Notes: a model not told the origin generated them from the sequence alone. 64,000 bases of DNA from Actinomyces wuliandei (GCF_004010955.1 NZ_CP025227.1:558001-622000); one strand, 5' to 3'; shown: positions 20,281 to 29,224, counted from the stretch's first letter. Numbers and translations: made by a program.

Positions 20281-21396
20281 ATGCGAGTCGGTATCCCCAC
20301 TGAGGTCAAGGACAGCGAGTTTCGCGTCGCGATCACCCCGGCCGGCGTCCACGCGCTGGTCCAGCGCGGTCATGAGGTCCGTGTCCAGGTCGGCGCGGGC
20401 CTGGGATCGGCGATCACGGACCGGGAGTACGCCGCAGCGGGAGCGGTCCTGGTGGAGGGGGCCGCGCCGGTGTGGGCGGAGTCGGAGCTGGTTCTCAAGG
20501 TCAAGGAGCCGGTGGCGTGCGAGTACGAGCACATGCGTCCCGGGCAGGTGCTCTTCACCTACCTCCACCTGGCCGCTGACCGGCGGCTGACCGAGGAGCT
20601 CCTGTCTCGTGGGGTCACCTCCGTCGCCTATGAGACGGTCGAGGCTGACGACGGCTCCCTGCCGCTGCTGGCCCCCATGTCCGAGATCGCCGGGCGCCTG
20701 GCTGCCCAGGTTGGTGCGACCCAGCTGCTGCGGCCCAGCGGTGGGTCCGGAGTGCTCCTGGGCGGCGCCTCGGGGGTACGCCGGGGGCGGGTGGCGGTCC
20801 TGGGAGGCGGGACCGCTGGCCTGTGCGCGGCCCAGGTCAGTCTCGGCATGGGTGCTGACGTCACTGTCTTCGACATCAGCCCGGCCAGGATGCGCCACAT
20901 TGAGGAGGTCTCCGGCAGGCAGATCCGTACCCGCTTCTCCACGGAGCTCGATGTCGCCCAGGCCTGTGCCCAGGCGGACCTTGTCATCGGCGCCGCCCTG
21001 GTGCCCGGGGCGCGGGCGCCCCACCTGGTGACCCGTGAGATGGTGACTGCTATGCGCCCGGGCAGCGTCCTGGTGGACGTCGCCATCGACCAGGGAGGGT
21101 GCTTTGAGGACTCCCGCCCGACCACGCACGCCGCGCCCACCTTTGAGGTGGGGCAGACCACCTTCTACTGCGTGGCCAACATGCCTGGAGCCGTCCCCTA
21201 CACCTCTACCTACGCGCTGACCAACGCCACCCTGCCCTATGTCACCGTCCTGGCGGACCGGGGCTGGCGGGAGGCCTGCACGGCCCGGCCGGACCTGGCC
21301 CGGGGCCTGACCACCCACGAGGGCGTCCTCTACACCCGTGGCGTGGGTGAGGCGCTGGGGATGGACACCGGCTCCGTGGCCGACCTGCTCGGCTGA
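20281..21396 (+). CDS. ald: Alanine dehydrogenase
   Basis: This 371-residue enzyme catalyses the NAD-dependent conversion of L-alanine to pyruvate and ammonia. The pyruvate-binding lysine Lys75 (LKVKEP) and catalytic His96 (YLHLAAD) sit at exactly the positions known for the family. The NAD-binding motif VLGGGTAG is at about residue 178 and the block NMPGAVPYTSTYALTNAT is intact. The ATG at 20281 follows GGAAGG and is preferred over an ATG 33 nt upstream that has no such site. A TAGAAT hexamer in the end of the preceding gene (20153-20158) could be its -10 element. Confidence 0.96.
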   Translation: MRVGIPTEVKDSEFRVAITPAGVHALVQRGHEVRVQVGAGLGSAITDREYAAAGAVLVEGAAPVWAESELVLKVKEPVACEYEHMRPGQVLFTYLHLAADRRLTEELLSRGVTSVAYETVEADDGSLPLLAPMSEIAGRLAAQVGATQLLRPSGGSGVLLGGASGVRRGRVAVLGGGTAGLCAAQVSLGMGADVTVFDISPARMRHIEEVSGRQIRTRFSTELDVAQACAQADLVIGAALVPGARAPHLVTREMVTAMRPGSVLVDVAIDQGGCFEDSRPTTHAAPTFEVGQTTFYCVANMPGAVPYTSTYALTNATLPYVTVLADRGWREACTARPDLARGLTTHEGVLYTRGVGEALGMDTGSVADLLG

Positions 21397-21458
21397 CCGG
21401 CTGCCCGAGGTGTCGGGCGCGGACGGGCCCGGCCCGGCACCACCTAGCCCAGTACCAC

Positions 21459-21700
21459 CTAGGTGTACTTGGCTGTGAGGTTGTGTACGTGTTGTGCGGG
21501 TGTCTGGCTGTCGGTGCTGGTGTGGGGTTGGTGGTGGTTGTAGTGGTGGAGCCAGTCGTTGTAGGCGGCGGCTGGCTCGGCCTCGCTGGTGTGGGGCCTT
21601 GCGTGGGCTGGCTCCTCGTTGCGGGGTGGGGTTGAGGTGCTTGACCTTGGCGCCTGTCTGGGGACGGTAGGGGCGGGTGCAGCGGTGCCTGGCCCCGGTG
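21459..21700 (-). pseudogene. Decayed 3' end of an IS481-type transposase
   Basis: On the minus strand the last ~50 codons before a TAG at 21459-21461 read as a typical IS481-family C-terminus: PHTSEAEPAAAYNDWLHHYN, then HHQPHT and a QTPAQ motif. Just upstream, in another frame, comes TRPYRPQT followed by KVKHLN, which matches the TRPYRPQTNGKVERLN segment of the catalytic core that should precede it. The two pieces are therefore separated by a frameshift. The rest of the transposase and a left end are not recognisable, and the right-hand limit given here is approximate. Two ACCACCTAG copies at its end may be leftover element-end sequence. It marks the edge of an accessory island. Confidence 0.75.
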
Positions 21701-21908
21701 GTCCCGGCGACCCGGGTGCTGGCGGGGTCGGCCCCTGGTGGTGGCGCGGCCCCCGGCCGCAGCGGTGGTGGTGACCAAGCCCCTGGCCACGGTGGCGGGA
21801 GTGGGCTGCCGTGTCTGCCTGAGGTCGTGGTGGTGGGGAGTGTCCTGTCTGGGGGTGCCTGGGGTGGGTCTTGTGTCTGGGGGTTGTGGTGGTGGTTACG
21901 GTTGGGTT

Positions 21909-22732
21909 ATGCGGATGAGCAAGGAGGAGTGGCGCCAGGGGTGGCTGCACGTCACCCCGGAGTGGGTGGACGCGAACATGGACGACCTGGTGAAGGAGGG
22001 GTACGCGCCGATGGGTGTGGGTGCCCCGGCCACGGCCGAGCACCTGGGCTACTTTGGTGGGGTGCTTCCGGCCTCGGTGGTGCACCTGTGGGAGCGGTTC
22101 GGGTTCGAGGGCTTCGGGCAGGGGCGGTGGTGGTTCACCGACCCCTTCCAGTGGGCGCCGGTGGTGGAGGCCTGGCTGGAGGGCACCCCTGTGCCGTTCC
22201 CCAGCCAGCGGTGGTGGTGCCTGGCCCGCAACGCCACGGGCGACATGAGGCTGTGGGGGAGGTCTCCGGCCCCGCCCTGGACGTCGACCCAGTGATGGGG
22301 TGGGTGCGTCCCGACGCGGGCCACGCCCGGGACATGGCTGACTCGGTGATGCGTGAGCGCATGGGTGCCATTGCCATGACCTCCCCCCGCAGGGAGAGCC
22401 TTGATGATGACGACACCGGGGTTCTGGTGGCTGACTGGGCCATCGAGAACCTGGGGGTGCTGGAGGCGGGGCAGGTCTACGGGCTGACCCCGGCCTACTG
22501 CCTGACCGGGAGGGTCAGCCTGGACCAGGTCGGTATCGAGGACGCCACCGCGCACCTCACTTTTCTGGCCCAGGCCCAGGAGCACACCCTGGTGGAGGAC
22601 TTCTCCGCCGCCGCCGCACAGGTCGCCGCCAGCATCGCCGCAGGAGGCCAGACCACCAGCCAGGGTGACGGTCCCGGCGGCACCAGTAGCGGCCCTGGTG
22701 GCACCGGTCCCGGTCCGGGGGCTGGGTCGTGA
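21909..22732 (+). pseudogene. GAD-like/DUF1851 (Tdi1-like) immunity protein, interrupted by one frameshift
   Basis: Two adjacent frames form one gene. Frame one (from the ATG at 21909) encodes a GAD-like domain with features such as LWERFGFEGFGQGRWWF and ends at a TGA at 22293-22295. The second frame, from about 22260, continues with the DUF1851 C-terminal domain, including the LGVLEAGQVYGLTPAYCLTG stretch and LTFLAQ. The join falls in a run of five G (22255-22259): one extra G would restore a 274-residue protein. GAD-like plus DUF1851 is the architecture of Tdi1, the immunity protein of the Tde1 DNase of Agrobacterium. The start is 6 nt after a TACGGT hexamer (21897-21902), so it is probably leaderless. 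The end is a Gly/Pro-rich tail that overlaps the toxin gene by 4 nt. The unframeshifted first part alone would be 128 residues. Confidence 0.75.
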
Positions 22733-23991
22733 CGCCCGGGCGCTGGCGGGGCTGGCTGCGCGGGCGCGGGCGCCCCACCGCCTCTGCTGCTGGTCCCGCC
22801 GCGCCTGGCGGCGGGGCCGGTGGTGGACAGGCCCCCGGCCCCGGCCACAGCAGCGGCGGCGGCGATGGCGCGGCCCTGGTGGCTGGTGACATCTTCACCC
22901 CCGGCAGGGCCGGCGGGCAGGGGGTGCTGGTGTGGGAGGGGGCGGTGGCAGCCCCTGACAGCCCGCTGGCGTGGCACTCGGCCACCCCGGTGGAGGTGTT
23001 CTTCCACACCGGCCACCACCGCGCCACCCAGGAGCTGGCCTCCGAGTTCACCCGCCAGCTGGACCGACAACTCTCCGCCCTGTCCCTGCTCAGCGCTGAG
23101 CGGCTGCTGGAGGGCATCCGCGCCTACCGCACCCAGGGACGCCAGCCCACCTCCAAGGCCACCAGGCGAGCCCGTGACACCTTCATGGACAAGGTCGTGG
23201 ACGACCTGCGGCGTGTGCACCAGCTCTCCCGGGAGGACGCGCGCGCCAGGGCGGCTGAGGTCGACCGGGCGCTGGTGGTGCTCCACGAGCCCGACCAGCT
23301 CCTGGCGGGGCCAGGCGGCCCCGCCACCACCGGGCCGCAGCCCGGCTACCCCTCCCTGGGCCACGGGCAGGTCAACTCCTCGGTGGGCTCCCAGAACAAG
23401 CCCATGGTGGCGGTCCTGGAGCAGGCCGCCCTCCAGGTCCCCCCCGGAGCAGCGTTCCCGGGCGCGCCTGCTGGTGCGCGCGGTGCTGACAGACTCCCCC
23501 GACCTGGCCCAGGACCTGCGCCACGGCCAGGTGGTCCTGGAGCCCCGCACCCAGGCCCAGGTGAGCGCCACCAGCCCCCGGGGGCCACCGTGGACACCCA
23601 GCCACGTCGCCGCCACCATCGCCACCGGCCACGACCCCTGGCACCCACCACCCGCGCAGGAGCAGAGACACGGCCAGACCCGCCAGGACACCCGGGGCCA
23701 ACAGCCCGGCCAGGACCAGCCCGGGGCACCCACCGGGGCCGACCCCTCCCGCACCACCAGCCTGCGCGAGGCCTCCTTCCCCCACCCGCCTACCGCCGCC
23801 GTGCGCGTACCACCACCCCAGACGGGCCAGCCGTCGCGGCCGCTGACCCGCGAGGAGGTCCTGGCCAGGATCACCACCCAGCAGCCCCGCACCCCACGCC
23901 AGACCCCCACCAGAAAACACCGACACAACCGAGGCCTGGGCCGCTAGCAGCCGGTGCCAGCCGCGTGAGGGGCTGGCAGCCTTCCTGGTGA
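22729..23991 (+). CDS. Ntox15-type (Tde1-like HxxD) DNase toxin, C-terminus altered by a frameshift
   Basis: The GTG start lies in the stop codon of the immunity gene (GTGA). Residues ~1-50 are Gly/Pro/Ala-rich. About residues 80-235 resemble the Ntox15 domain: a helical region with YRTQGRQP, the catalytic HxxD as His186-Glu-Pro-Asp189, and a VNSSVGSQ motif at 215-222, matching HNPD and VNSSIGSQ in Tde1-family DNases. After Pro at a C7 run (23439-23445) the frame is lost. Deleting one C restores a 405-residue protein ending at 23947, with a plausible helical segment ([19 protein letters not shown]) and a long Pro/Gln/Thr-rich tail; the 420-residue version as read ends in shadow sequence. No signal peptide, PAAR, LXG, WXG or other delivery domain is visible. 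Target and activity are inferred from the family. Confidence 0.7.
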   Translation: MTPGRWRGWLRGRGRPTASAAGPAAPGGGAGGGQAPGPGHSSGGGDGAALVAGDIFTPGRAGGQGVLVWEGAVAAPDSPLAWHSATPVEVFFHTGHHRATQELASEFTRQLDRQLSALSLLSAERLLEGIRAYRTQGRQPTSKATRRARDTFMDKVVDDLRRVHQLSREDARARAAEVDRALVVLHEPDQLLAGPGGPATTGPQPGYPSLGHGQVNSSVGSQNKPMVAVLEQAALQVPPGAAFPGAPAGARGADRLPRPGPGPAPRPGGPGAPHPGPGERHQPPGATVDTQPRRRHHRHRPRPLAPTTRAGAETRPDPPGHPGPTARPGPARGTHRGRPLPHHQPARGLLPPPAYRRRARTTTPDGPAVAAADPRGGPGQDHHPAAPHPTPDPHQKTPTQPRPGPLAAGASRVRGWQPSW

Positions 23992-23999
23992 CGTTCCTG

Positions 24000-24027
24000 G
24001 CGGCCCGCGCCCACGGACGCGGGCCGC
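24000..24027 (+). terminator. Possible terminator hairpin after the toxin gene
   Basis: A perfect 10-bp stem (GCGGCCCGCG with CGCGGGCCGC) encloses an 8-nt loop, 53 nt after the restored toxin stop at 23947. No U-tract follows, so it is only a candidate. Confidence 0.35.
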
Positions 24028-24105
24028 AGCGTGGTCCTGGGTCCGCCCGCCACCGCCCCACCCACCACCTGGCCCGGTCCGGCGTGACCGGGCACGACCC
24101 CGGCA

Positions 24106-24111
24106 TACTGT
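24106..24111 (+). promoter_or_regulatory. Candidate -10 element of the trpB2 gene
   Basis: TACTGT at 24106-24111 has CGTGAC 17 nt upstream as a weak -35. A second TACTGT follows at 24117-24122. Either would give a leader of roughly 80-90 nt before the ATG at 24206. Confidence 0.4.
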
Positions 24112-24205
24112 CGGGGTACTGTGGCGCCCCGCCCGCGTCCTTGTGCCCCGTGCCCAGGAGGCCCCCGGGGCGCCCGACCACATCCGCACGGCCCAGGAGA
24201 CCTTG

Positions 24206-25471
24206 ATGACGACACCAATCGGCTCTCTCGTCCCCACGCACTGGTACAACCTCGCGGCGGACTTCCCCGAGCCCCTGCCACCGGCCCTGCACCCGGGGAC
24301 GCGCGAGCCGCTGCGCCCCGAGGACCTTGAGCACCTGTTCCCCCGCGAGCTCATCGCCCAGGAGCTCTCCACCGAGCGCTTCATCGAGATTCCCCAGGCG
24401 GTGCGGGAGGTCTACGCCAAGTGGCGTCCCTCCCCGCTCATCCGTGCCGATCGCCTGGAGCGGGTGCTGGGTACCCGGGCCAGGATCTTCTACAAGTACG
24501 AGGGGGTCAGCCCGGCTGGCTCGCACAAGCCCAACACCGCTGTCGCCCAGGCCTGGTACAACGCCCAGGAGGGGACCACCCGGCTGACCACGGAGACCGG
24601 GGCCGGGCAGTGGGGCGCCTCGCTGGCTCTGGCCTGCTCCCTGTTCGGGATGAGCTGCGAGGTGTGGCAGGTGCGTTCCTCCTACGAGTCCAAGCCCTAC
24701 CGGCGCTACCAGATGGAGGTCTACGGCTCGACCTGCCACTCCTCACCCTCTGAGCTGACCCGGGCGGGCAGGGACGTGCTGGCCCAGGACCCGCAGACCA
24801 CCGGCAGCCTGGGCATGGCGATCAGTGAGGCGGTGGAGGTGGCTGCGGCCAGTGAGGACGTCCACTACGCCCTGGGGTCGGTGCTCAACCACGTCATGCT
24901 CCACCAGACGGTGATCGGGCTGGAGGCCGTGGCCCAGCTGCGCCAGGCCGGGGTGGACCAGCCCGACGTCGTCTTTGGGTGCGCCGGGGGCGGCTCCAAC
25001 CTGGCGGGCCTGTCCTTCCCCTTTATCGGGCGCAATCTCACTGAGGGCACCAGCAGCCGTGTCGTCGCCTGCGAGCCTGCGGCGTGCCCCACGATCACCC
25101 AGGGGGAGTACCGCTACGACGTCGGAGACGTCGCTGGTACGACCCCGATGATGAAGATGTACACCCTCGGGGCGGACTTCGTGCCTCCTGCCATCCACGC
25201 CGGGGGCCTGCGCTACCACGGCATGGCTCCCATGGTCTCCCACGCGGTCCACCTGGGTCTCATGGATGCTGTCGCCGTGTCCCAGGAGGACGCCTTCGCC
25301 GCAGGTCTGCTCTTTGCCCGCAGTGAGGGAGTCGTCCCGGCCCCTGAGTCCACCCACGCCGTGGCTGCCGCCCTGGAGCACGCCCGCCAGGCAAGGAATG
25401 ATGAGGTCATTCTCATCGGCCTGTCCGGCAACGGCGTCCTTGACCTGCCTGCCTACGAGGCCTACCTCTGA
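24206..25471 (+). CDS. Tryptophan synthase beta-like protein (TrpB2 type)
   Basis: This 421-residue pyridoxal-phosphate enzyme belongs to the TrpB2 branch of tryptophan synthase beta chains. The cofactor lysine is Lys108 in SPAGSHKPN and the phosphate loop is [11 protein letters not shown]. The long N-terminus (about 80 residues before the catalytic core) and the TETGAGQWG block are typical of TrpB2 rather than TrpB1. No trpA or other tryptophan gene is nearby, so it may act alone to join serine and indole. The ATG at 24206 follows an AGGAGA site. It lies beside the toxin island but has the regular codon use of core genes. Confidence 0.9.
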   Translation: MTTPIGSLVPTHWYNLAADFPEPLPPALHPGTREPLRPEDLEHLFPRELIAQELSTERFIEIPQAVREVYAKWRPSPLIRADRLERVLGTRARIFYKYEGVSPAGSHKPNTAVAQAWYNAQEGTTRLTTETGAGQWGASLALACSLFGMSCEVWQVRSSYESKPYRRYQMEVYGSTCHSSPSELTRAGRDVLAQDPQTTGSLGMAISEAVEVAAASEDVHYALGSVLNHVMLHQTVIGLEAVAQLRQAGVDQPDVVFGCAGGGSNLAGLSFPFIGRNLTEGTSSRVVACEPAACPTITQGEYRYDVGDVAGTTPMMKMYTLGADFVPPAIHAGGLRYHGMAPMVSHAVHLGLMDAVAVSQEDAFAAGLLFARSEGVVPAPESTHAVAAALEHARQARNDEVILIGLSGNGVLDLPAYEAYL

Positions 25472-25570
25472 CTGGCCTGTCCCGGACGGGGAGCCGCCCA
25501 ACGGCCAGGACATTGTTGGCTCACAGGGGGTGGTCAGGAAGTGCGCACCGCTTCTTGGTAGCCTGCGACC

Positions 25571-26440
25571 ATGAACGGGACGAACCATTACAACGGTCTC
25601 AAGACCGCCGTCCTCCTGGGCGGTATGTGGGGACTGCTCATTCTCATCGGGTACGTCCTGGCCCAGGGGACGGGCTCGTCGGTCTGGCTGTTCGTCATGC
25701 CGCTTATCGGTGTGGCCCAGACGGCCTACGCCTACTGGAACTCTGACAAGATCGCGGTGCGCTCCATGGGGGCCATTGAGGTCTCGGAGGCCCAGTACCC
25801 GCAGATGTACGCCATCGTGCGTGAGCTGTCCACCTCGGCCGGGCAGCCGATGCCCAGGCTCTACGTGGCGCCCACGGTGAGCCCCAACGCCTTCGCCACC
25901 GGCCGCGACCCCCAGCACGCCGCCGTGTGCTGCACCCAGGGCATCCTCCAGCTCCTGAACGACCGCGAGCTGCGCGGGGTCCTGGGGCACGAGCTGTCCC
26001 ACGTGTACAACCGTGACATCCTCACCAGCTCGGTGGCGGCGGGAATCGCGGGGGTCATCTCCTCGATCTCCACCATGGCGCTGTGGTTCGGGGGAGGCCG
26101 TGACCGCCGTGACGGCGGCAATGTCATCGTCGTCCTGCTGCTGGCGCTCCTGGCGCCGCTGGCCGCTGCCCTGACGCAGTTCGCCATCTCGCGCACGCGT
26201 GAGTTCGATGCCGACCACGACGGCGCTGTGCTCACCCACGACCCCCTGGCCCTGGCCAGTGCCCTGCGAAAGCTGGAGACCGGCGTCAACGCCGCCCCGC
26301 TGGCCCAGGACCCCCGGGTCGAGCCGGTGTCGTCCATGATGATTGCCAACCCCTTCGGGTCGCGGGTGCGCAACCTCTTTGCCACCCACCCGCCCATGGA
26401 CCAGCGCATCGCCCGCCTGGAGAAGATGGCTGGCTACTGA
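25571..26440 (+). CDS. htpX: HtpX-like membrane zinc metalloprotease (M48)
   Basis: This 289-residue M48 peptidase is expected to degrade misfolded membrane proteins. The zinc motif is HELSH at residues 140-144 and the third ligand is probably Glu211 in TREFDADHDG. Membrane helices are at about residues 12-32, 37-53, 152-172 and 184-205. The active site follows the second helix, as in HtpX. The ATG is 6 nt after TAGCCT (25559-25564), which predicts a leaderless transcript. Confidence 0.92.
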   Translation: MNGTNHYNGLKTAVLLGGMWGLLILIGYVLAQGTGSSVWLFVMPLIGVAQTAYAYWNSDKIAVRSMGAIEVSEAQYPQMYAIVRELSTSAGQPMPRLYVAPTVSPNAFATGRDPQHAAVCCTQGILQLLNDRELRGVLGHELSHVYNRDILTSSVAAGIAGVISSISTMALWFGGGRDRRDGGNVIVVLLLALLAPLAAALTQFAISRTREFDADHDGAVLTHDPLALASALRKLETGVNAAPLAQDPRVEPVSSMMIANPFGSRVRNLFATHPPMDQRIARLEKMAGY

Positions 26441-26521
26441 CGCTGACCGGCCAGGCTGCCGGGAGGGCTGGTGCTGGCGCACGGAGGCGCGCCGTGCTGA
26501 GAACCGTGCTGAGATAGGGCG

Positions 26522-27643
26522 GTGGACAGCACGCAGGAGGTCGTGGCCCGCACGGACTCAGCCGAGTTCGCCTCCGTTCTGCGCCGGGCGGCCGAGTCGG
26601 GCAGAGTGGCGGGTGTCGGTGCCGGCTCTGTGCGACTCACCCGGCTAGGGGCGGGTGAGAGCTTTACCGCCTGGCTGCTGCGTCCCTGCCACGAGGATGG
26701 CCGTCCGCTGCGGGTCGTGCGGGTGCCGCGCCTGCCTGCTGAGGAGCTGCCCCGTTCCCTGAGAGGGGAGTACGAGGCGCTGTCACGTGTGCCAGCGGAC
26801 CTGGGGTCGCACGGGGTGGCCCTGGAGGAGGACAGTGACAACGCCCTGGGTGCGCCCTACCTGGTGACTACCTACGTGCCGGGGCGGGTGCTCCCGCCCT
26901 GGGCGTGGACGCCTCGTCTGGCCTGTGCCCTGGCAGAGCAGGTGGCCCGCCTGCACCACCTGCTGGGGGAGGCTCAGACGGCCGGGGAGGGGACGGCTGG
27001 ATCTCAGCTGCAGTCCGGTCAGGGCAGTCACCCCGGTGCTCTGCGGGAGGCTGAGGAGGTCCTGGGGTGGTGGAGGTCCCACCACCCCGACGTGCTGGAG
27101 GAGCCTCGGGCGTCGTGTCTGCTCGACCCGTGGTGGCAGGCGCTGGCCAGCCTCAACCCGGTGACGGTGGGGACGCCCCTGCACCCGCTTGTCCACGGGG
27201 ACGTGGTGGTGACCAACGTCGTCGTCGGTCCTGACGGCGTCCCCCGGCTCATTGACTGGGAGTGGGCGGCGCCGGGGGACCCGGCTAAGGACTTGGCACT
27301 CATCGGGGGAGAGGTGACGGGCGGGCCCTGGTACGCCCACCTGTCCCGGGAGGCGGTGACGGACATGGTCTCCCGCTACGTGACGGTTCGTCGTCGGCTG
27401 GCTGGGTCGGAAGATGCGGACAAGGGCAGGGACTGCGAGGGCGCCGGGGGCCGCGCCGAAAAGGCCGAGGAGCATGACGAGCAGGTGCGCCGCCTGCTGG
27501 TGCGGCGTGACGCCTGGGAGCTGGTGGACCGGGTGTCCAACCTGTTGTACTGCCTGAGCCGCAGAGGGCAGGGGAACTACCTCCGGTGGGCCAGGGAGCT
27601 GGCGGAAAGCCTGGAGGCTCGCCTGGCGGCACTGCCCGACTAG
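26522..27643 (+). CDS. Aminoglycoside phosphotransferase/choline kinase-like protein
   Basis: The 373-residue protein has the kinase-like fold of the APH family. The Brenner-type catalytic motif is VHGDVVVTN and the metal-binding aspartate follows in LIDWEWAAPGDPAKDLALI; an N-lobe with YLVTTYVPGRVLPPW precedes. The substrate cannot be predicted; the family includes kinases of small molecules as well as antibiotic-modifying enzymes, and nothing here indicates resistance. It begins with GTG. The hexamer 6 nt upstream (TGAGAT) is only a weak -10 match. Confidence 0.82.
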   Translation: MDSTQEVVARTDSAEFASVLRRAAESGRVAGVGAGSVRLTRLGAGESFTAWLLRPCHEDGRPLRVVRVPRLPAEELPRSLRGEYEALSRVPADLGSHGVALEEDSDNALGAPYLVTTYVPGRVLPPWAWTPRLACALAEQVARLHHLLGEAQTAGEGTAGSQLQSGQGSHPGALREAEEVLGWWRSHHPDVLEEPRASCLLDPWWQALASLNPVTVGTPLHPLVHGDVVVTNVVVGPDGVPRLIDWEWAAPGDPAKDLALIGGEVTGGPWYAHLSREAVTDMVSRYVTVRRRLAGSEDADKGRDCEGAGGRAEKAEEHDEQVRRLLVRRDAWELVDRVSNLLYCLSRRGQGNYLRWARELAESLEARLAALPD

Positions 27644-27684
27644 CAGGTGGCGGTGTGGACTGGCTACATGCCGCACCGAGGTGT

Positions 27685-27754
27685 ACCGATTCCTCACAGG
27701 TGACTGACGTGGCCGTCGTTCTGTGAGGATTCGGTGCACCTGTGAGGAATCGGT
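27685..27754. repeat. Inverted 18-bp repeat with an additional direct copy
   Basis: ACCGATTCCTCACAGGTG at 27685-27702 is the exact reverse complement of 27737-27754. A third, 15-bp copy with one mismatch (CTGTGAGGATTCGGT) lies at 27721-27735, in the same direction as the right arm and 19 bp away from it. The 34-nt spacing between arms is long for a terminator. It lies between two convergent genes. Possible roles include a protein-binding site, a decayed mobile-element end or a dispersed palindromic repeat. Confidence 0.7.
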
Positions 27755-27858
27755 TGTTATGAGGGGGCGGACGTGGAGCCGTGACGCCTGCGTGGGTCGC
27801 GGGCACCACGGCGGCCAGAAGCGCCGGGGACGCCCAGGGCCACCGCAGCCTAGCCAGG

Positions 27859-28557
27859 CTAGCCCTGCGGCTCGCCCAGGCAGAAGACAAAGTCGTACCG
27901 GCCTGCGCTGACACCCCAGTGGGTGTAGTGCGTGAATGACCACCCGTAGGTGTGGGCAGTATCTGCTGCGGCCTCCTGGCACTCGCTGACCCCGAGGCCT
28001 CCCATCACGGGCTGGTTGACGTTGTGGATCACGGCCAGCACGGGATAGGTGCCCGTGGTGCAGGCGGCCTTGGCGGCCTCGGGGGACTCCGCGTCGATAT
28101 CGTCAACAGCGAGGCAGTCACCGTCCTTTACTGTGCTCAGCGACTCCTCGGGATCGTCGTTCCTGCCTATGAGGCACAGGTCCTCGTACACGGCCTCCGT
28201 CCCAGGGGTGCTGGCGCAACTCCGCTTGGGGTTGTCCCTCCTCTCCGCTGCGATGTTGGCGACCACCCGGTACACCGCGTCATCGGAGTCGCAGTCAACC
28301 ACGACGGGCTCCTCCTGCGAAGGAGACTGGATGCACTGGTCGGCCTGCGCGTCCGCAGCGGGGACGGAGGGTGTCCGGGTTGCCACGTAGATGCCACCTG
28401 CGGCAGCCAGGCCCAGCACCAGGACGGCAACCAGAGCGACGGGGAGCCACAGCCTACGGCGCCTTCTGGGGTGACTGGCCGCCGGGGAAGGCGGGTGGGT
28501 GGCGTGAGGGGGCATGCTGTCTGGGGCGGGGAAGGGTGGGGGAGTGGACTGAGACAT
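27859..28557 (-). CDS. Membrane-anchored LppU-like protein with eight extracytoplasmic cysteines
   Basis: The 232-residue protein has a short Pro-rich cytoplasmic segment (residues 1-31), five arginines, one membrane helix (about 37-60) and an outside domain. That domain has eight cysteines (74, 89, 114, 128, 148, 166, 193, 226), enough for four disulfides. The pattern, with CIQ early and GDCLAVDD near the middle, resembles the LppU/septum-formation-like domain of actinobacterial cell-envelope proteins, whose function is unknown. The ATG at 28557 follows an AGGTAGG site; an in-frame upstream extension lacks one. Confidence 0.8.
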   Translation of the reverse strand: MSQSTPPPFPAPDSMPPHATHPPSPAASHPRRRRRLWLPVALVAVLVLGLAAAGGIYVATRTPSVPAADAQADQCIQSPSQEEPVVVDCDSDDAVYRVVANIAAERRDNPKRSCASTPGTEAVYEDLCLIGRNDDPEESLSTVKDGDCLAVDDIDAESPEAAKAACTTGTYPVLAVIHNVNQPVMGGLGVSECQEAAADTAHTYGWSFTHYTHWGVSAGRYDFVFCLGEPQG

Positions 28558-28726
28558 GGCTGGCCTACCTGCTGGGGTGTGAGAGGGGGCGGGAAGGAAC
28601 GGAGGGCAGCCCGGCGCCCCGGCGTCGGGGTCCTCGTGAAGGCTGTCGGCCCAGAGTGGCCCACTGCCTGGCGGTTTCGCCATACGGACTTAAGAGGATT
28701 ACGGGGTCCCTGGCGGCTGGGCGGTG

Positions 28727-29224
28727 TCAACGGTAGTTGACGAACTGCAGGGCGGCGTCCACGTCAAGGTCCTTGAGCAGGGCGATGACAGCCTGGAGGC
28801 TGTCGCGGGAGCGGGAGGAGACCCGGACCTCGTCACCCTGGATGGTGGCCTTGACCCCCTTGGGTCCCTGGTCGCGTACCACCTTGGTGATCCGCTTGGC
28901 CACGTCCTGGCTCAGTCCCTCCCGCAGCGGGCAGGCCAGCCGGTAGAGCCTGCCCTGGGGACGGGGCTCGCGGTCCCCCAGGTCGAGGGCCTTCAGTGAG
29001 ACCCCACGGCGGAAGAGCCTGGACTCCAGGACGTCCAGGACCGCCAGGACCCGCTCGGGGCTGCTGGCCTCCAGGGTGATGACGTCCCCGTCCAGGGACA
29101 CCGAGGCCTCGACGCCACGGAAGTCGTAGCGCTGGGAGATCTCCTTGGCGCACTGGTTGACGGCGTTGTCCACCTCCTGGCGGTCAAGCCGGGAGACGAC
29201 GTCGAAGGAGGACTCAGATGCCAT
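28727..29224 (-). CDS. YajQ family nucleotide-binding protein
   Basis: The 165-residue protein matches the YajQ/UPF0234 family throughout: MASESSFDVVSRLDRQEVDN at the start, QRYDFRG after the first helix, KATIQGDEVRVS and the ending LQFVNYR. The family has two RNA-binding-like folds; in some Gram-negative bacteria YajQ proteins bind cyclic di-GMP, but a role here is not known. An AAAGG site precedes the ATG. The gene points away from the tRNA cluster. Confidence 0.95.
   Translation of the reverse strand: MASESSFDVVSRLDRQEVDNAVNQCAKEISQRYDFRGVEASVSLDGDVITLEASSPERVLAVLDVLESRLFRRGVSLKALDLGDREPRPQGRLYRLACPLREGLSQDVAKRITKVVRDQGPKGVKATIQGDEVRVSSRSRDSLQAVIALLKDLDVDAALQFVNYR

Noticed and set aside
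21453..21462. CACCTAGGTG palindrome as an operator.
   Set aside because: It lies at the end of the transposase remnant, is only 10 bp and has no partner copies near a promoter.
22240..22300. Programmed -1 frameshifting in the immunity gene at the G5 run.
   Set aside because: The run tgggggagg is not a classic X-XXY-YYZ slippery site and I see no downstream pseudoknot; a mutation, phase switching or sequencing error is simpler.
24112..24205. A tryptophan-responsive leader (attenuator or T-box) ahead of trpB2.
   Set aside because: The leader is short (about 90 nt), has no run of Trp codons in a leader peptide, and no T-box-like stem sequence that I can identify.
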